Below are positions 26,019-34,764 of a DNA stretch of 64,000 nt, piece after piece; positions within the stretch are counted from its first letter, which is position 1, and each line of letters opens with the position of its first letter. Made by a program: the position numbers and the translations under genes. The notes below the pieces were generated by a model. It had not been told where the DNA came from, searched no databases, and worked only from the letters and a program-made list of their open reading frames with translations. This DNA is from an uncultured Collinsella sp. (GTDB lineage: Bacteria; Actinomycetota; Coriobacteriia; Coriobacteriales; Coriobacteriaceae): the NCBI GenBank assembly GCA_900542315.1, contig UQMV01000001.1:80748-144747 (forward strand), read 5' to 3'.

Positions 26019-26063
26019 CCTGTCAATAAGGGACAGGTTTATTTTGGCAGGTTTTATCTGGGG
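26019..26063 (+). repeat. Dispersed 36-bp hairpin repeat, copy 3
   Basis: The stretch 26028-26063 matches the copy at 20640-20683 almost base for base (AAGGGACAGGTTTATTTT and on to TTTTATCTGGG). The left stem arm has changed to CCTGTCAATA, which can also pair with GACAGG. Confidence 0.85.
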
Positions 26064-26074
26064 AAACGCAAATA

Positions 26075-26105
26075 GGGCCGTGACACCCATACGGCGTCGC
26101 GGCCC
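26075..26105 (-). terminator. Terminator of the PTS operon
   Basis: GGGCCGTGAC (26075-26084) pairs with GTCGCGGCCC (26096-26105). T-rich sequence follows on both strands; it ends the operon that reads left from 32144. Confidence 0.75.
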
Positions 26106-26148
26106 TTTTCCTTGGAGAAGGATCAATTGATTGAACGGGATGACCGTT

Positions 26149-26601
26149 CTAGTCTTCGAGTCCGCTATTGATGAGCTCCGCAATCTCAACGGGATCGGTG
26201 CTCGCGCGCACCTTGTCACGGAAGCCAGCGTCCATCAGCATCACGGCAGCCTTGGAGAGCAGACGCAGGTGCGTAGTTCCGGCCTCGCCGGCGGGCACGT
26301 ACAGCGCGAGCGCAACATCGACGGGCACCCCATCGAAGTTCGGCCATTCAACGGGTTCGGTCAGTTTAAGCACGGCAACGCCCGGCATGTGGATCGCGTC
26401 GCTTTTGGCATGCGGAACGGCAAAACCGGCGACAAGGCCGGTTTCGGCCTCGTTCTCGCGAGCAATGAAGGCGGCCTCTACGGCAGATGCGTCATCGGCA
26501 AAGCCGAGCTCGATGGCCTGCTCGGACAAATAATGCAGGGCGTCCTCGCGCGAGGCGGCGGTATACCCGATTGTCACTTGGTTGGCAGATACAAATCCCA
26601 T
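26149..26601 (-). CDS. PTS EIIA component, fructose/mannitol type
   Basis: A 150-residue EIIA protein. The phosphorylated His lies in GFAVPHAKSDAI, with VPVDVALALYVPAGEAGTTH and the C-terminal ALLSK-like part typical of the fructose-mannitol family. It receives phosphate from HPr and passes it to EIIB, which here is fused to EIIC at 30672-32144, six genes upstream on the same strand. Being last in the operon, split from EIIBC, suggests that all six proteins serve one imported sugar. Confidence 0.92.
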   Translation of the reverse strand: MGFVSANQVTIGYTAASREDALHYLSEQAIELGFADDASAVEAAFIARENEAETGLVAGFAVPHAKSDAIHMPGVAVLKLTEPVEWPNFDGVPVDVALALYVPAGEAGTTHLRLLSKAAVMLMDAGFRDKVRASTDPVEIAELINSGLED

Positions 26602-26612
26602 GGAAACCTTCC

Positions 26613-27551
26613 TTACAACACGGACCTGACCGCAGCTTCGATGCCGTCGGTGTCCAAACCGTACTTGTGCAGCAAATCGACCGCAGGGCCGGACTCGCCA
26701 TACACATCGCGCACGCCGACGCGACGCATCGGCACCGGATGCTGCTCCGCGAGCACCGAGGCCACGGCCTCGCCAAGACCACCGATAATCGAATGCTCCT
26801 CGGCAGTGACCACACGACCAGTCTTCTTGGCGCTGGCAACCACCAGGCGCTCATCAAGCGGCTTGATCGTGTGCATATTGATGACCTCGGCATCGATACC
26901 ATCGGCAGCGAGCGCCTCGGCAGCCTCAAGCGCCTCAGCGACCATAAGGCCACAAGCGATGATGGTCACATCGGACCCCTCGCGCACGACCACGCCGCGA
27001 CCAATCTTGAACTCATAGTCCTCGCAGTCGTTGATGACCGGTGTTGCCAGGCGTCCGAAACGCATGTAGACCGGCCCCTCAAACTCATAGGCGGCGCGCA
27101 CGCATGCGCGAGCCTCGATGTCATCGGCGGGAACAATCACCGTCATACCCGGGATCGTGCGCATGAGCGCGATGTCCTCGCAGCACTGATGCGTGGCACC
27201 GTCTTCACCGACCGATATGCCCGCATGCGTGGCACCGATTTTGACGTTGAGGTGCGGATAGCCGATGGAATTACGCACTTGCTCGTACGCGCGGCCGGCA
27301 GCGAACATGGCAAAGGTGCTCGCAAAGGCGACGTGACCCGTGGTCGCAATGCCGGCGGCAAGCCCCATCAGGTTGCTCTCGGCAATGCCGGCGTCGTAGA
27401 AGCGCTCAGGGTGCGCAGCCTTAAACTTACCGGTCTGCGTGGCGGCGGCCAGGTCGGCATCGAGAACCACAAAGTCATCGCGCTCATTGCCCAGCTCGAC
27501 AAGTGCCTCGCCATAGCTAACGCGCGTGGCGACTTTCTTGACGTCTGCCAT
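26613..27551 (-). CDS. Transketolase, C-terminal subunit
   Basis: A 312-residue protein holding the pyrimidine-binding and C-terminal domains of transketolase (RVSYGEALVELGNERDDFVV, LAAGIATTGHVAFAS, GEDGATHQCCEDIALMRTIP). Together with the upstream gene it forms a split transketolase. This enzyme moves two-carbon units between ketose and aldose phosphates with thiamine diphosphate. The start overlaps the stop of the N-terminal subunit (TAATG), so the two are translationally coupled. Split transketolases are common in catabolic operons. Confidence 0.93.
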   Translation of the reverse strand: MADVKKVATRVSYGEALVELGNERDDFVVLDADLAAATQTGKFKAAHPERFYDAGIAESNLMGLAAGIATTGHVAFASTFAMFAAGRAYEQVRNSIGYPHLNVKIGATHAGISVGEDGATHQCCEDIALMRTIPGMTVIVPADDIEARACVRAAYEFEGPVYMRFGRLATPVINDCEDYEFKIGRGVVVREGSDVTIIACGLMVAEALEAAEALAADGIDAEVINMHTIKPLDERLVVASAKKTGRVVTAEEHSIIGGLGEAVASVLAEQHPVPMRRVGVRDVYGESGPAVDLLHKYGLDTDGIEAAVRSVL

Positions 27552-28381
27552 TAGAGCTCCTCCCCTGCTGCTGCGAGCTCGGCCATGGCCTGCTCAAACT
27601 GTTCATCGTTGGGTGCCTTGCCGTGCCAGCCCACCTGGTTTTCCATAAAGGAGACGCCCTTGCCCTTCACCGTCTCGGCGATAATGGCCACGGGCGAGTC
27701 GCTCACTTTGCGGGCCTCGGCAAAGGCGGCGGCAATCTGCGCCATGTCGTTACCGTCGGCGAGCTCGATCACATGCCACTTAAAGGCGCGGAACTTGTCA
27801 GCGAGCGGCATGGCCGAGTTGACCTCATCGATCGTGCCGTCAATCTGCAAGCCGTTGTGGTCGACGACGGCAACAAGATTGTCGAGTGCATGGTTGCCGG
27901 CGAACATGGCCGCCTCCCACACCTGGCCTTCCTCGCACTCACCGTCGCCCAGCAACGTGTAGACACGGTAGCCGTCGCCCCAGTGCTTAGCGGCAAGCGC
28001 CATTCCAACTGCAGCAGAGATGCCCTGACCGAGCGATCCGGTGGACATATCGATGCCAGGGGCGTCGTTCATGTTGGGATGGCCCTGCAGTCGGCTGCCA
28101 ATATGGCGGAGCGTCTCGAGCTCTTCGACGGGAAAATAGCCGCGATTTGCCAACACCGAATACAGGCCCGGCGCCGCGTGACCCTTGGAGAGCACAAAGC
28201 GATCGCGATCGGCCTTGTGAGGGTCGGCAGGATCGATATTCATTTCCTCAAAGTACAGATACGTCATGATGTCGGCAGCACCGAGCGATCCACCCGGGTG
28301 TCCCGACTTGGCCGCGTGAACCGCAGTCACGACACCCTTCCTGACCTCATTGGCGACCTTCGCCAGCTCCTGGTTGGTCAT
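27551..28381 (-). CDS. Transketolase, N-terminal subunit
   Basis: A 276-residue thiamine diphosphate-binding subunit. GHPGGSLGAADIMTYLYF, FVLSKGHAAPGLYSVLA and the ThDP motif LGDGECEEGQVWEAAMFAGN are clear. It works with the subunit encoded immediately downstream. The ATG at 28381 has AGAGAGGA 7 bases upstream. In this operon it can connect a fructose-6-phosphate-aldolase-type enzyme and PTS-imported sugar phosphates to the pentose phosphate pool. Confidence 0.93.
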   Translation of the reverse strand: MTNQELAKVANEVRKGVVTAVHAAKSGHPGGSLGAADIMTYLYFEEMNIDPADPHKADRDRFVLSKGHAAPGLYSVLANRGYFPVEELETLRHIGSRLQGHPNMNDAPGIDMSTGSLGQGISAAVGMALAAKHWGDGYRVYTLLGDGECEEGQVWEAAMFAGNHALDNLVAVVDHNGLQIDGTIDEVNSAMPLADKFRAFKWHVIELADGNDMAQIAAAFAEARKVSDSPVAIIAETVKGKGVSFMENQVGWHGKAPNDEQFEQAMAELAAAGEEL

Positions 28382-28444
28382 ACGAATTCCTCTCTTGAGA
28401 ACAACCCCGGCACCGGATGACACGATGCCGGGGCAATCCACTCG

Positions 28445-29128
28445 TTAAGCCTGAGCGACGACCTTCTGCCAGTCGGCCTCGAACGAGGCAAGGCCCTGAT
28501 CGGTCAGCGGATGGTGCAGGCACTTCTTAAGGGCTGCCATGGGCACGGTCGCGATATCGGCGCCAAGCAGCGCGGCCTGGGTTACGTGGTTGGGCGTACG
28601 AACCGAGGCGGTGATGATCTCGACGGTGTCGTCGACGTTCTTGCCCGTCCAGTCGTAGTTCTTAATGCAGGTCACGACGTTGTCGAGCTGCGAGATACCG
28701 TCCTCGGCGATGTCGTCGAAACGACCGACAAACGGGCTGATGTAGCGAGCACCGGCGTTGGCGGCCATAAGGGCCTGCGTCGGCGAGAAGACGAGCGTCA
28801 TGTTGACGCGCACGCCAGCATCGGCCAGCGCACGGCAGGCGGCAAGGCCGGCCTCGCACACGGGAAGCTTGACCACGATGTTGGGGGCGAGGGCGGCAAG
28901 GCGCTTGCCCTCCTCGATCATACCCTCGGCAGTGGTCGCGGTAGACTCGGCGGACACGGGCAGGCCCTCGCAGAGCTCGGCAATCTTGAGCATATGCGGC
29001 TCAAAGTCGGCAAGCTTGCCGCCGGTCTTGGCGTACAGGGACGGGTTGGTGGTAACACCGGCCAGGCAGCCCCAGCTCTTGGCCTCGGCAATCTCGTCCA
29101 GATTGGCGGTATCGATAAAGAACTTCAT
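28445..29128 (-). CDS. Transaldolase of the fructose-6-phosphate aldolase (FSA/TalC) type
   Basis: A 227-residue short transaldolase. MKFFIDTANLDEI opens the protein, the Schiff-base lysine lies in NIVVKLPV, and GARYISPFVGRFDDI follows. Members either cleave fructose 6-phosphate to dihydroxyacetone and glyceraldehyde 3-phosphate or act as true transaldolases; sequence alone does not tell which here. Next to a split transketolase the transaldolase role is attractive. The ATG at 29128 follows AGGGG at 7 bases. Confidence 0.9.
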   Translation of the reverse strand: MKFFIDTANLDEIAEAKSWGCLAGVTTNPSLYAKTGGKLADFEPHMLKIAELCEGLPVSAESTATTAEGMIEEGKRLAALAPNIVVKLPVCEAGLAACRALADAGVRVNMTLVFSPTQALMAANAGARYISPFVGRFDDIAEDGISQLDNVVTCIKNYDWTGKNVDDTVEIITASVRTPNHVTQAALLGADIATVPMAALKKCLHHPLTDQGLASFEADWQKVVAQA

Positions 29129-29164
29129 GGTGAACCCCTTCAAAGGAAGCTAAAACTCAAAAGA

Positions 29165-29195
29165 ATGGGACAAAGGGACTGCCCCTTTGTCCCAT
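29165..29195. repeat. GGGACA-type intergenic hairpin
   Basis: ATGGGACAAAGGG (29165-29177) pairs perfectly with CCCTTTGTCCCAT (29183-29195). It sits in the gap between two genes of one operon and could weaken read-through. Confidence 0.8.
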
Positions 29196-29252
29196 GTGCC
29201 GGGCCTGCAGCTGGGACATGCCCCAGGCCCGGCGTCGCGTAGGAAAAGCTAC

Positions 29253-30527
29253 TCACTCGGCAAGAGCGGCCTCGATGCGGGTCGTGACGCCCTTGAGGTT
29301 AAGACCGACGACGTACTGCTTGATCGGGCGCTTGATGTGCTCGATGACAAAGCGCTTGCCGTCGATGTCCTGAGCGGCGAGGTTGCGGTAGAGCTTCTCG
29401 ACCTGCTCCTTGACCTCAGGATTGTTAAAGGCGTAGTGACCGGAGACATCCAGGATCTTCAGGCTGAGCTCATCGTCGGCAAGAATGTCGTCGACCTGCA
29501 GGTTGACGTCGTCGCCAGTCATCCACTTGCGCCAGCGCTCGGTCTTGATAGCCTTGACCAGCAGGGTGTGATACAGGTCGGAGGGGTCATCGCACAGACC
29601 GTTGTCGACCAGGATCTGCTCGGTGGCGCAGAGCTTGAGGTAGGCGCGGGTCTCCTCGGTGCCATACTGCGGAGCAACGTTGGAGGCGGTCACGTGTGCC
29701 GGGATGTGCTCGAGCAGCGTCGCGTCGTCCAGATAGTCGGCGTTGTGCTCCTTCAGGCCCACGCCGTAGCGCTTAGCCATGTCGGCGAGCTCGCGGGCAT
29801 TCTTGAAGTTGTAATGGCCGACCTGCTCGGTCCAACGGGTGAGCGTACCGGTCTGGCCGACGATAAAGGTGGGCATGGGGCAGCCGCGCTTCTCGAGCTC
29901 GGGCTGCAGCTGAGAAATGAACTCCTCGTACTTATCGGTAGAGGTCAAGCCGCCATTGGTCTCCTCGGTACCGACCTCATAGGCAACCTCGGGCAGGTTA
30001 TGCTCGCGACGGTACTGCTCAAGGTAGTCGATAAGATCAATCGTGCGGCGAAGCACCACGTCGAGCGGAATAACCTTGCCGATCTGATAGGGGTCCTTGG
30101 TGGGGTCGACCATCAGCAGGTCAAAGCCCGCCTCCATGTCGGCGACGAAGGACTTGCGGGCGAGCTCCATGGCCTCGTCCTCGGGCAGGTGGGCGTTACG
30201 CTCCTCGTCGCGCTGCCACGGACCGCCGTGATCGCGGCACAGGTAGTACGGACCGGTGTAACCCACCTCGTCGGCAACCTTCTTGATGTCGGCGGCAAAG
30301 CGCGTCTGGTCCCAACCGTTGACGTAGCCGGCGCCCATCTCGTCCATATCGACTTGGTTGCGGCTGGCGATAAACATGGGCGGGAAATCCTCGTCCTTGG
30401 CAAGCTCGAACACGGCCTGAATCAGGTTGGAGCTCATGGGGCCAATGCCGACCATGGTTGCGTGATCGCCGCTATCCTGCAGCTTGAGCATGCCCTGAAC
30501 GGCCTGACGGATGGTGAGGTTGGACAT
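29253..30527 (-). CDS. GatZ/KbaZ-like class II tagatose-bisphosphate aldolase family protein
   Basis: A 424-residue member of the D-tagatose-1,6-bisphosphate aldolase GatZ/KbaZ family, with the TIM-barrel segments PMFIASRNQVD, YLCRDHGGPW and EVGTEETNGGL. In enterobacteria GatZ/KbaZ supports a catalytic GatY/KbaY subunit. No GatY-like gene is present, so here it may act alone on a different ketose phosphate, or pair with a protein encoded elsewhere. Between the PTS permease and FSA/transketolase genes it is probably part of the cleavage step for the imported sugar. GAAGGAG precedes the ATG. Confidence 0.88.
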   Translation of the reverse strand: MSNLTIRQAVQGMLKLQDSGDHATMVGIGPMSSNLIQAVFELAKDEDFPPMFIASRNQVDMDEMGAGYVNGWDQTRFAADIKKVADEVGYTGPYYLCRDHGGPWQRDEERNAHLPEDEAMELARKSFVADMEAGFDLLMVDPTKDPYQIGKVIPLDVVLRRTIDLIDYLEQYRREHNLPEVAYEVGTEETNGGLTSTDKYEEFISQLQPELEKRGCPMPTFIVGQTGTLTRWTEQVGHYNFKNARELADMAKRYGVGLKEHNADYLDDATLLEHIPAHVTASNVAPQYGTEETRAYLKLCATEQILVDNGLCDDPSDLYHTLLVKAIKTERWRKWMTGDDVNLQVDDILADDELSLKILDVSGHYAFNNPEVKEQVEKLYRNLAAQDIDGKRFVIEHIKRPIKQYVVGLNLKGVTTRIEAALAE

Positions 30528-30596
30528 TTTGTTCTCCTTCTCCAGAGGATTTTTGACAAAAGTTCCCTGGGACCCAGATGTGGGCCCTATCAGTAC

Positions 30597-30657
30597 GGAT
30601 GGATTTTGTTGTGTAGGGGCGGTTGTGCGGAGTCAAATCCATCCCTCCGCACAACCG
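30597..30657 (-). promoter_or_regulatory. Interlocked inverted repeats with pseudoknot geometry
   Basis: In the 144-base gap between EIIBC and the GatZ-like gene, read on the minus strand: CGGTTGTGCGGAG (30657-30645), GGATGGATTT (30644-30635), a 2-base spacer, CTCCGCACAACCG (30632-30620), a 13-base spacer and AAATCCATCC (30606-30597). The first pairs with the third (13 bp) and the second with the fourth (10 bp), all perfectly. This is the order of an H-type pseudoknot. It lies about 70 bases before the GatZ-like start codon. Confidence 0.75.
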
Positions 30658-30671
30658 GAGTCCTTAAAGGT

Positions 30672-32144
30672 TTACTTGGCCTGCTTATCGAGCGTGGGCT
30701 TCATGGCAATCAGGATTGCAGCGGCGACCACGGCGCCAATCACGATGTCCAGGCAGAACAGCGCGACGTTGTTGGTGGCAAGGGCGACGATAAAGCCACC
30801 GTGCGGGACGTAGCAGTCGATGCCCTGGAAGGCGGCAAGTGCCGCACCCACGGCAGAGCCGATGCAAATGCCGGGCAGGGTGTGACCGAGGTCCTTGACC
30901 GCGAAGGGGATAGCACCCTCGGTAATACCGATGCAGCCCATGAACAGCGCGGAGATGCCCATCTGGCGGTCAGCGTCATCGAACTTGTTCTTGGCGATGA
31001 GCGCAGCGAGGCCACAGGCGATCGGGGGAACGGCGACGGCGACGCGGAACATACCGTTAGGACCGTAGATACCGGAGGCCATGATGGCCATGGTGAAGGT
31101 CGAGGCGGTCTTGTTGATGGGGCCACCCATATCGAAGGCGGTCATAACGCCAATGACCAGACCCAGGACAACTGCGGAACCGCCCTGCAGGCTGCCGAGC
31201 ACGCCGGTGAGCCAGTCCATCACAAAGCCAAGCGGCGTGGCCAGGATGTAGATATAGGCCATGCCCAGGACAAGCGAGGTCAGAATCGGGATGATCAGGA
31301 TGGGCATGATGGTCTGGATGGTGTTGTTGACCTTCCAGGTCTTCATCCAGCGGACAAAGTAGCCGCAGATGACCGCCATGATCATGGCGCCCAAGAAGCC
31401 GGTCGAAACGCTGTTGCCGTTAGGGGTAACGACAGCGTTGTTGACCAGGTAGCCCAGGACAAAACCGGGGGCGAGCGCGGGCTTGCCGGCCATCGAGTAG
31501 GAGATGTATGCCGCAAGCACCGGGATCATCATGGAGATGCCGGCCATGCCGATGGTGTTAAGGCTCACCATCAGCGGGTTCGTAACCTCCATGCCGTTGG
31601 CGCCGGCGGTACCGGATGCCAGCGAGAAGGCAAGAAACACGCCGCCGATAACGACGATGGGGATAAAATAGGAAACGCCGGTATTGAATGCATTGAGCAG
31701 CGTCTTGCCAGGATCGGCAAAGATAGACTGCTTGGACGCCGGTGTCGGGGCCTGCGGGGCAGCGGAGACGGCCTTCTTCTCTGCCTTGGCCTCGGCCTTG
31801 GGCGCGTCAACGGCGCCACCCGTCGCCTTGATGATCTCAATGGCCTGGTCGATGATCTTTACCGGATCGGCGATTACATCCGAGGTGCCGACCTTCAGGA
31901 ACTTGCCCTCGGCCATCTTCTGCTCAAAACGGTCCTCGTTCTCGACACCCACGTCGACGGACTCCAGGACCAGGTCGGCGGAGTCCACGTCTTCCTGCGT
32001 GAGCTCATTCTCGATACCCAGGCCACCCTGAGCCTCGACCTTGCACTCGATGCCACGGGCGGCGCATTCATCCTGAATCGCCTTCTGGGCCATATACGTG
32101 TGGGCGATACCCACAGTACAGGCGGCAACGCCTACGATCTTCAT
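30672..32144 (-). CDS. PTS fructose-family EIIBC permease
   Basis: A 490-residue fusion. Residues 1-100 are EIIB with the phosphocysteine in VAACTVGIAHTYMAQ. The usual CPTGIAHT reads CTVGIAHT, but the Cys is kept. An Ala/Lys-rich linker follows, then EIIC with 9-10 membrane helices (GTAGANGMEVTNPLMVSLNT, FDMGGPINKTAS). It imports and phosphorylates a ketose or polyol using phosphate from the EIIA at 26149. First gene of the operon; a divergent LacI regulator starts 412 bp away. The ATG at 32144 has AAGAGGGAAG upstream. Confidence 0.92.
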   Translation of the reverse strand: MKIVGVAACTVGIAHTYMAQKAIQDECAARGIECKVEAQGGLGIENELTQEDVDSADLVLESVDVGVENEDRFEQKMAEGKFLKVGTSDVIADPVKIIDQAIEIIKATGGAVDAPKAEAKAEKKAVSAAPQAPTPASKQSIFADPGKTLLNAFNTGVSYFIPIVVIGGVFLAFSLASGTAGANGMEVTNPLMVSLNTIGMAGISMMIPVLAAYISYSMAGKPALAPGFVLGYLVNNAVVTPNGNSVSTGFLGAMIMAVICGYFVRWMKTWKVNNTIQTIMPILIIPILTSLVLGMAYIYILATPLGFVMDWLTGVLGSLQGGSAVVLGLVIGVMTAFDMGGPINKTASTFTMAIMASGIYGPNGMFRVAVAVPPIACGLAALIAKNKFDDADRQMGISALFMGCIGITEGAIPFAVKDLGHTLPGICIGSAVGAALAAFQGIDCYVPHGGFIVALATNNVALFCLDIVIGAVVAAAILIAMKPTLDKQAK

Positions 32145-32555
32145 TGCTTCCCTCTTTTCATAGAGTTGCATGCGCAAGACACCGTTTGCGGAGGCCTCCG
32201 GAGCATCCCCTGCCGTTTGGACTTGCTGTCTTTTCGACAAGACCAATATAGATTTCCAACATCGATAAATCGAGTTCATTTCGGTAAACGCGCAGGTCAG
32301 AGCGCTAGTTATGCAATTTAGTTATACGCTTAACCTAAAATGAATCCTGCGTTTTTGACCCTTTTCTTAAAAGTCAAGAAGTATTTGATTTTCTCGGTAG
32401 ACGGCAGTCCTGCATGCCCGCCACAAATTTCGGAGCCCACGAATACGGTATTGCTGCATACTCATGGAAGGGCGAAAGGACGGACAGAAGCGCGTTCCTG
32501 CAACCCGAATGCGAACCACCGTGCCAAGAAACGCAATGTGTCGAAAGGAGCCGCT
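32145..32555. promoter_or_regulatory. Divergent promoter region of the PTS operon and its LacI regulator
   Basis: A 411-bp gap with no gene. Lower GC than the flanks. It holds TAGTTATGC (32306-32314) and TAGTTATAC (32319-32327) as a 13-bp direct repeat, and TTGAC/GTCAA half-sites near 32355-32375. I see no clean LacI palindrome, so operator positions are not assigned. Confidence 0.4.
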
Positions 32556-33566
32556 GTGGCCAAACAGCGCGTTACGATCGCAGACGTCGCCCGCGAGGCG
32601 GGGACTTCAACAGCCAGCGTCTCGTATTACCTCAACGACAAACGAGACAAGCTCAGCGACAAAACACAGGCAAAGATCGCGCACGTTATAAAAGAGTTGG
32701 GATATATCCCCAACGCCCAGGCGCAAACACTCACCGGCAAGCACACCCACGTCATCGCCATCATCATCTTGGATAACACCAACAAATGGGCGGGCCTCGT
32801 CCTCAACGGCATGGAACAGGTCATGCTCCCCGCGGGCTACCAGACGGTCGTTTGCACCAGCAATTTCAACCCCGAGACCGAGCTCATGTATGTCGACAAA
32901 ATGCTCTCGCTAGGCGTCGATGGCTTTATCATCCAGCCCACGGCCAACTTCAAGGCCGTTCACGACCGCATCAAGCGCGCCGGTAAGCCTGTTGTCTTTT
33001 TTGACGCGGCCATCTACAGCCCGGGCACCAGCTGGATCAAGACCAACCTCTATGACGGCGTATACAATGCCACGCAGACGCTTCTCGATGCCGGCTACGA
33101 GGACTTTTTCTCCATCGCCGCCAACATGACCGAAATGCGCACCCGCATGGAGCGTTTTCAGGGGTATGCCGAGGCGTTGGCTGCCAGCGGACAAATCTAC
33201 AAAGCCATTTCCATCGACCACAACAAACCGTCGGTCAATGAATTCACCGAGTACTTTAAGTACAAGCTCAACCCCGCCAAGCGCACACTTATCTTCGTAC
33301 AAAATCAGTGGGCACTCCCCCGTGTCTACAAGGCACTTCAGCCCATGGCCCATCTGCTTCCACAGCAAATCGGTCTTTTGGGACTCAACTGCGAAGACTG
33401 GACCAACCTCACCACCCCGACCGTCTCCACGATCATAGAACCCGTCGACCAGGAAGGCAGAGAGGCAGCCGAGATGCTTCTCGCGCTGCTCGACGGCAGC
33501 AGCGCGCCCGGCGAGCAGCGCATTCTCGAATGCAAGCTCAATTGGCTCGGCTCCACCTCGATCTAG
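32556..33566 (+). CDS. LacI-family regulator, probable controller of the PTS operon
   Basis: A 336-residue LacI protein. The HTH is VTIADVAREAGTSTASVSYY; the hinge differs from the classic one (LPNAQAQTLTG-like). The sensor domain follows (VIAIIILDNTNKWAGLVLNG, FSIAANMTEMRTRMERFQGY). The GTG start at 32556 has a perfect AAAGGAG 5 bases upstream; the frame to 32340 lacks such a site. It is divergent from the PTS-transketolase operon, so is probably its repressor with the imported sugar phosphate as inducer. Confidence 0.9.
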   Translation: MAKQRVTIADVAREAGTSTASVSYYLNDKRDKLSDKTQAKIAHVIKELGYIPNAQAQTLTGKHTHVIAIIILDNTNKWAGLVLNGMEQVMLPAGYQTVVCTSNFNPETELMYVDKMLSLGVDGFIIQPTANFKAVHDRIKRAGKPVVFFDAAIYSPGTSWIKTNLYDGVYNATQTLLDAGYEDFFSIAANMTEMRTRMERFQGYAEALAASGQIYKAISIDHNKPSVNEFTEYFKYKLNPAKRTLIFVQNQWALPRVYKALQPMAHLLPQQIGLLGLNCEDWTNLTTPTVSTIIEPVDQEGREAAEMLLALLDGSSAPGEQRILECKLNWLGSTSI

Positions 33567-33576
33567 GCTGTGGGAC

Positions 33577-33627
33577 ACACCTATTGGGGGATCGGCTCTT
33601 GATAGCATTTCTCCCCCATTTTAGTGT
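33577..33627. repeat. Intergenic hairpin after the LacI gene
   Basis: ACAC and TTGGGGGA (33577-33591) pair with TCCCCCAT and GTGT (33612-33627), with three or four unpaired bases between. GTGGGACAC precedes it. It probably terminates the LacI transcript. Confidence 0.6.
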
Positions 33628-33698
33628 CGGTCGGTCGACCACCCAAGGGATGCTCCTGCTAGACTGGTAGATTCCCAACCGTCTAGCCAGGAGCCATC

Positions 33699-34652
33699 AT
33701 GTCGCGCAAGGCCGCCTACAAACAAGTTCTTTCCATCGGCACCGCCGTGGTGCTGGGATTTGCGCTGTTCACGGGATCGGTTGACGGGGCGCCCAAGCTG
33801 CTGTCGCCGCAAAGCGACGAGCAGGCGGCAACCCTGGCCGAGAAGCAAAACGAGAGTCCCAGTCGCACTGACGACGAGGCGGACCTGGTCGCCCGACTCG
33901 AGTCGGGTACGGCTAGTTCATCGAACTCCAACGCTGACGCTGAATCCAACGACGACACCGCAACGGACGCCGCCACTGCCACGCCCATCGACGAAGTCGA
34001 AAACCCCGACCTCGAGCGCGCCCGTGGCGTATATCTCAGCAGCATCCCCGACTATGCCGGCAACCCTTACGTCGCCCTGCGCGCCGACAGCACGCACTCG
34101 CTCGGCACGCCGTCGTTTACGCTCGCCGAGTACGAACGGGCGAGCGAAGAAGGCTGCTTTAAGAAATTCTCCAAGCTCGACAGCCTCGGCCGCACCCGCA
34201 AGGCGCTCGCCTGCGTGGGTCCCGAATCGCTTGGCCAAGGCAAGCGCGGCGATATCTCGCGCATCCACCCCGCCGGCTGGCATCAGCAGCGCTACGACTT
34301 TATTCCGGGCGAAAGCCTCTACAACCGCTGCCACCTCATCGCTTGGTCGCTCTGCGCCGAAAACGCCAACCGCAAGAACCTGCTCACCGGCACGCGCTAT
34401 CTCAACGAGACGGGCATGTTGCCCTTTGAGGAGCAGATCCTCAACTACATCCACGAGACAGGAAACCACGTGCTCTATCGCGTCACGCCCATGTACAACG
34501 AGGAGGAACTCGTCTGCCGCGGCGTTCGCCTCGAGGCGCAATCCGTCGAGGATCACGGCAAGACGCTGTGCTTTCACGTGTACTGCTACAACCTGCAGCC
34601 CCACGTGCAGATTGACTACGCCACGGGCAAAAACCAGGCATCTGGAGAGTAG
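33699..34652 (+). CDS. Secreted DNA/RNA non-specific endonuclease (EndA-like)
   Basis: A 317-residue protein with an N-terminal signal or anchor helix (AVVLGFALFTGSV), then about 70 residues of Ser/Asp/Thr-rich linker, then a beta-beta-alpha metal nuclease domain. The catalytic motif is YNRCHLIAWSL (the DRGH-like motif with catalytic His) and ENANRKNLLTGTRYLNETGM carries the Mg-binding Asn, as in streptococcal-type DNA-entry nucleases. It likely degrades external DNA or RNA for nutrients or during uptake. The ATG follows AGGAG at 5-6 bases. Confidence 0.88.
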   Translation: MSRKAAYKQVLSIGTAVVLGFALFTGSVDGAPKLLSPQSDEQAATLAEKQNESPSRTDDEADLVARLESGTASSSNSNADAESNDDTATDAATATPIDEVENPDLERARGVYLSSIPDYAGNPYVALRADSTHSLGTPSFTLAEYERASEEGCFKKFSKLDSLGRTRKALACVGPESLGQGKRGDISRIHPAGWHQQRYDFIPGESLYNRCHLIAWSLCAENANRKNLLTGTRYLNETGMLPFEEQILNYIHETGNHVLYRVTPMYNEEELVCRGVRLEAQSVEDHGKTLCFHVYCYNLQPHVQIDYATGKNQASGE

Positions 34653-34694
34653 CTCTCGCCACGATAGGAACCGATTTGCAATCCCCCAGGGATC

Positions 34695-34730
34695 AAAAAG
34701 GGCCGCTCCGGATTACCCAGAGCGGCCCTT
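34695..34730. terminator. Terminator between convergent genes
   Basis: AAGGGCCGCTC (34698-34708) pairs with GAGCGGCCCTT (34720-34730). On the minus strand T residues follow, serving the EF-G-like gene; it may also end the nuclease transcript. Confidence 0.8.
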
Positions 34731-34764
34731 GCATCGACATGTATGTTACGGGCAAAGCCACGCG

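Noticed and set aside
29187..32321. A 1044-codon plus-strand open frame
   Set aside because: Antisense shadow of the GatZ-like and PTS EIIBC genes, caused by high GC and codon bias.
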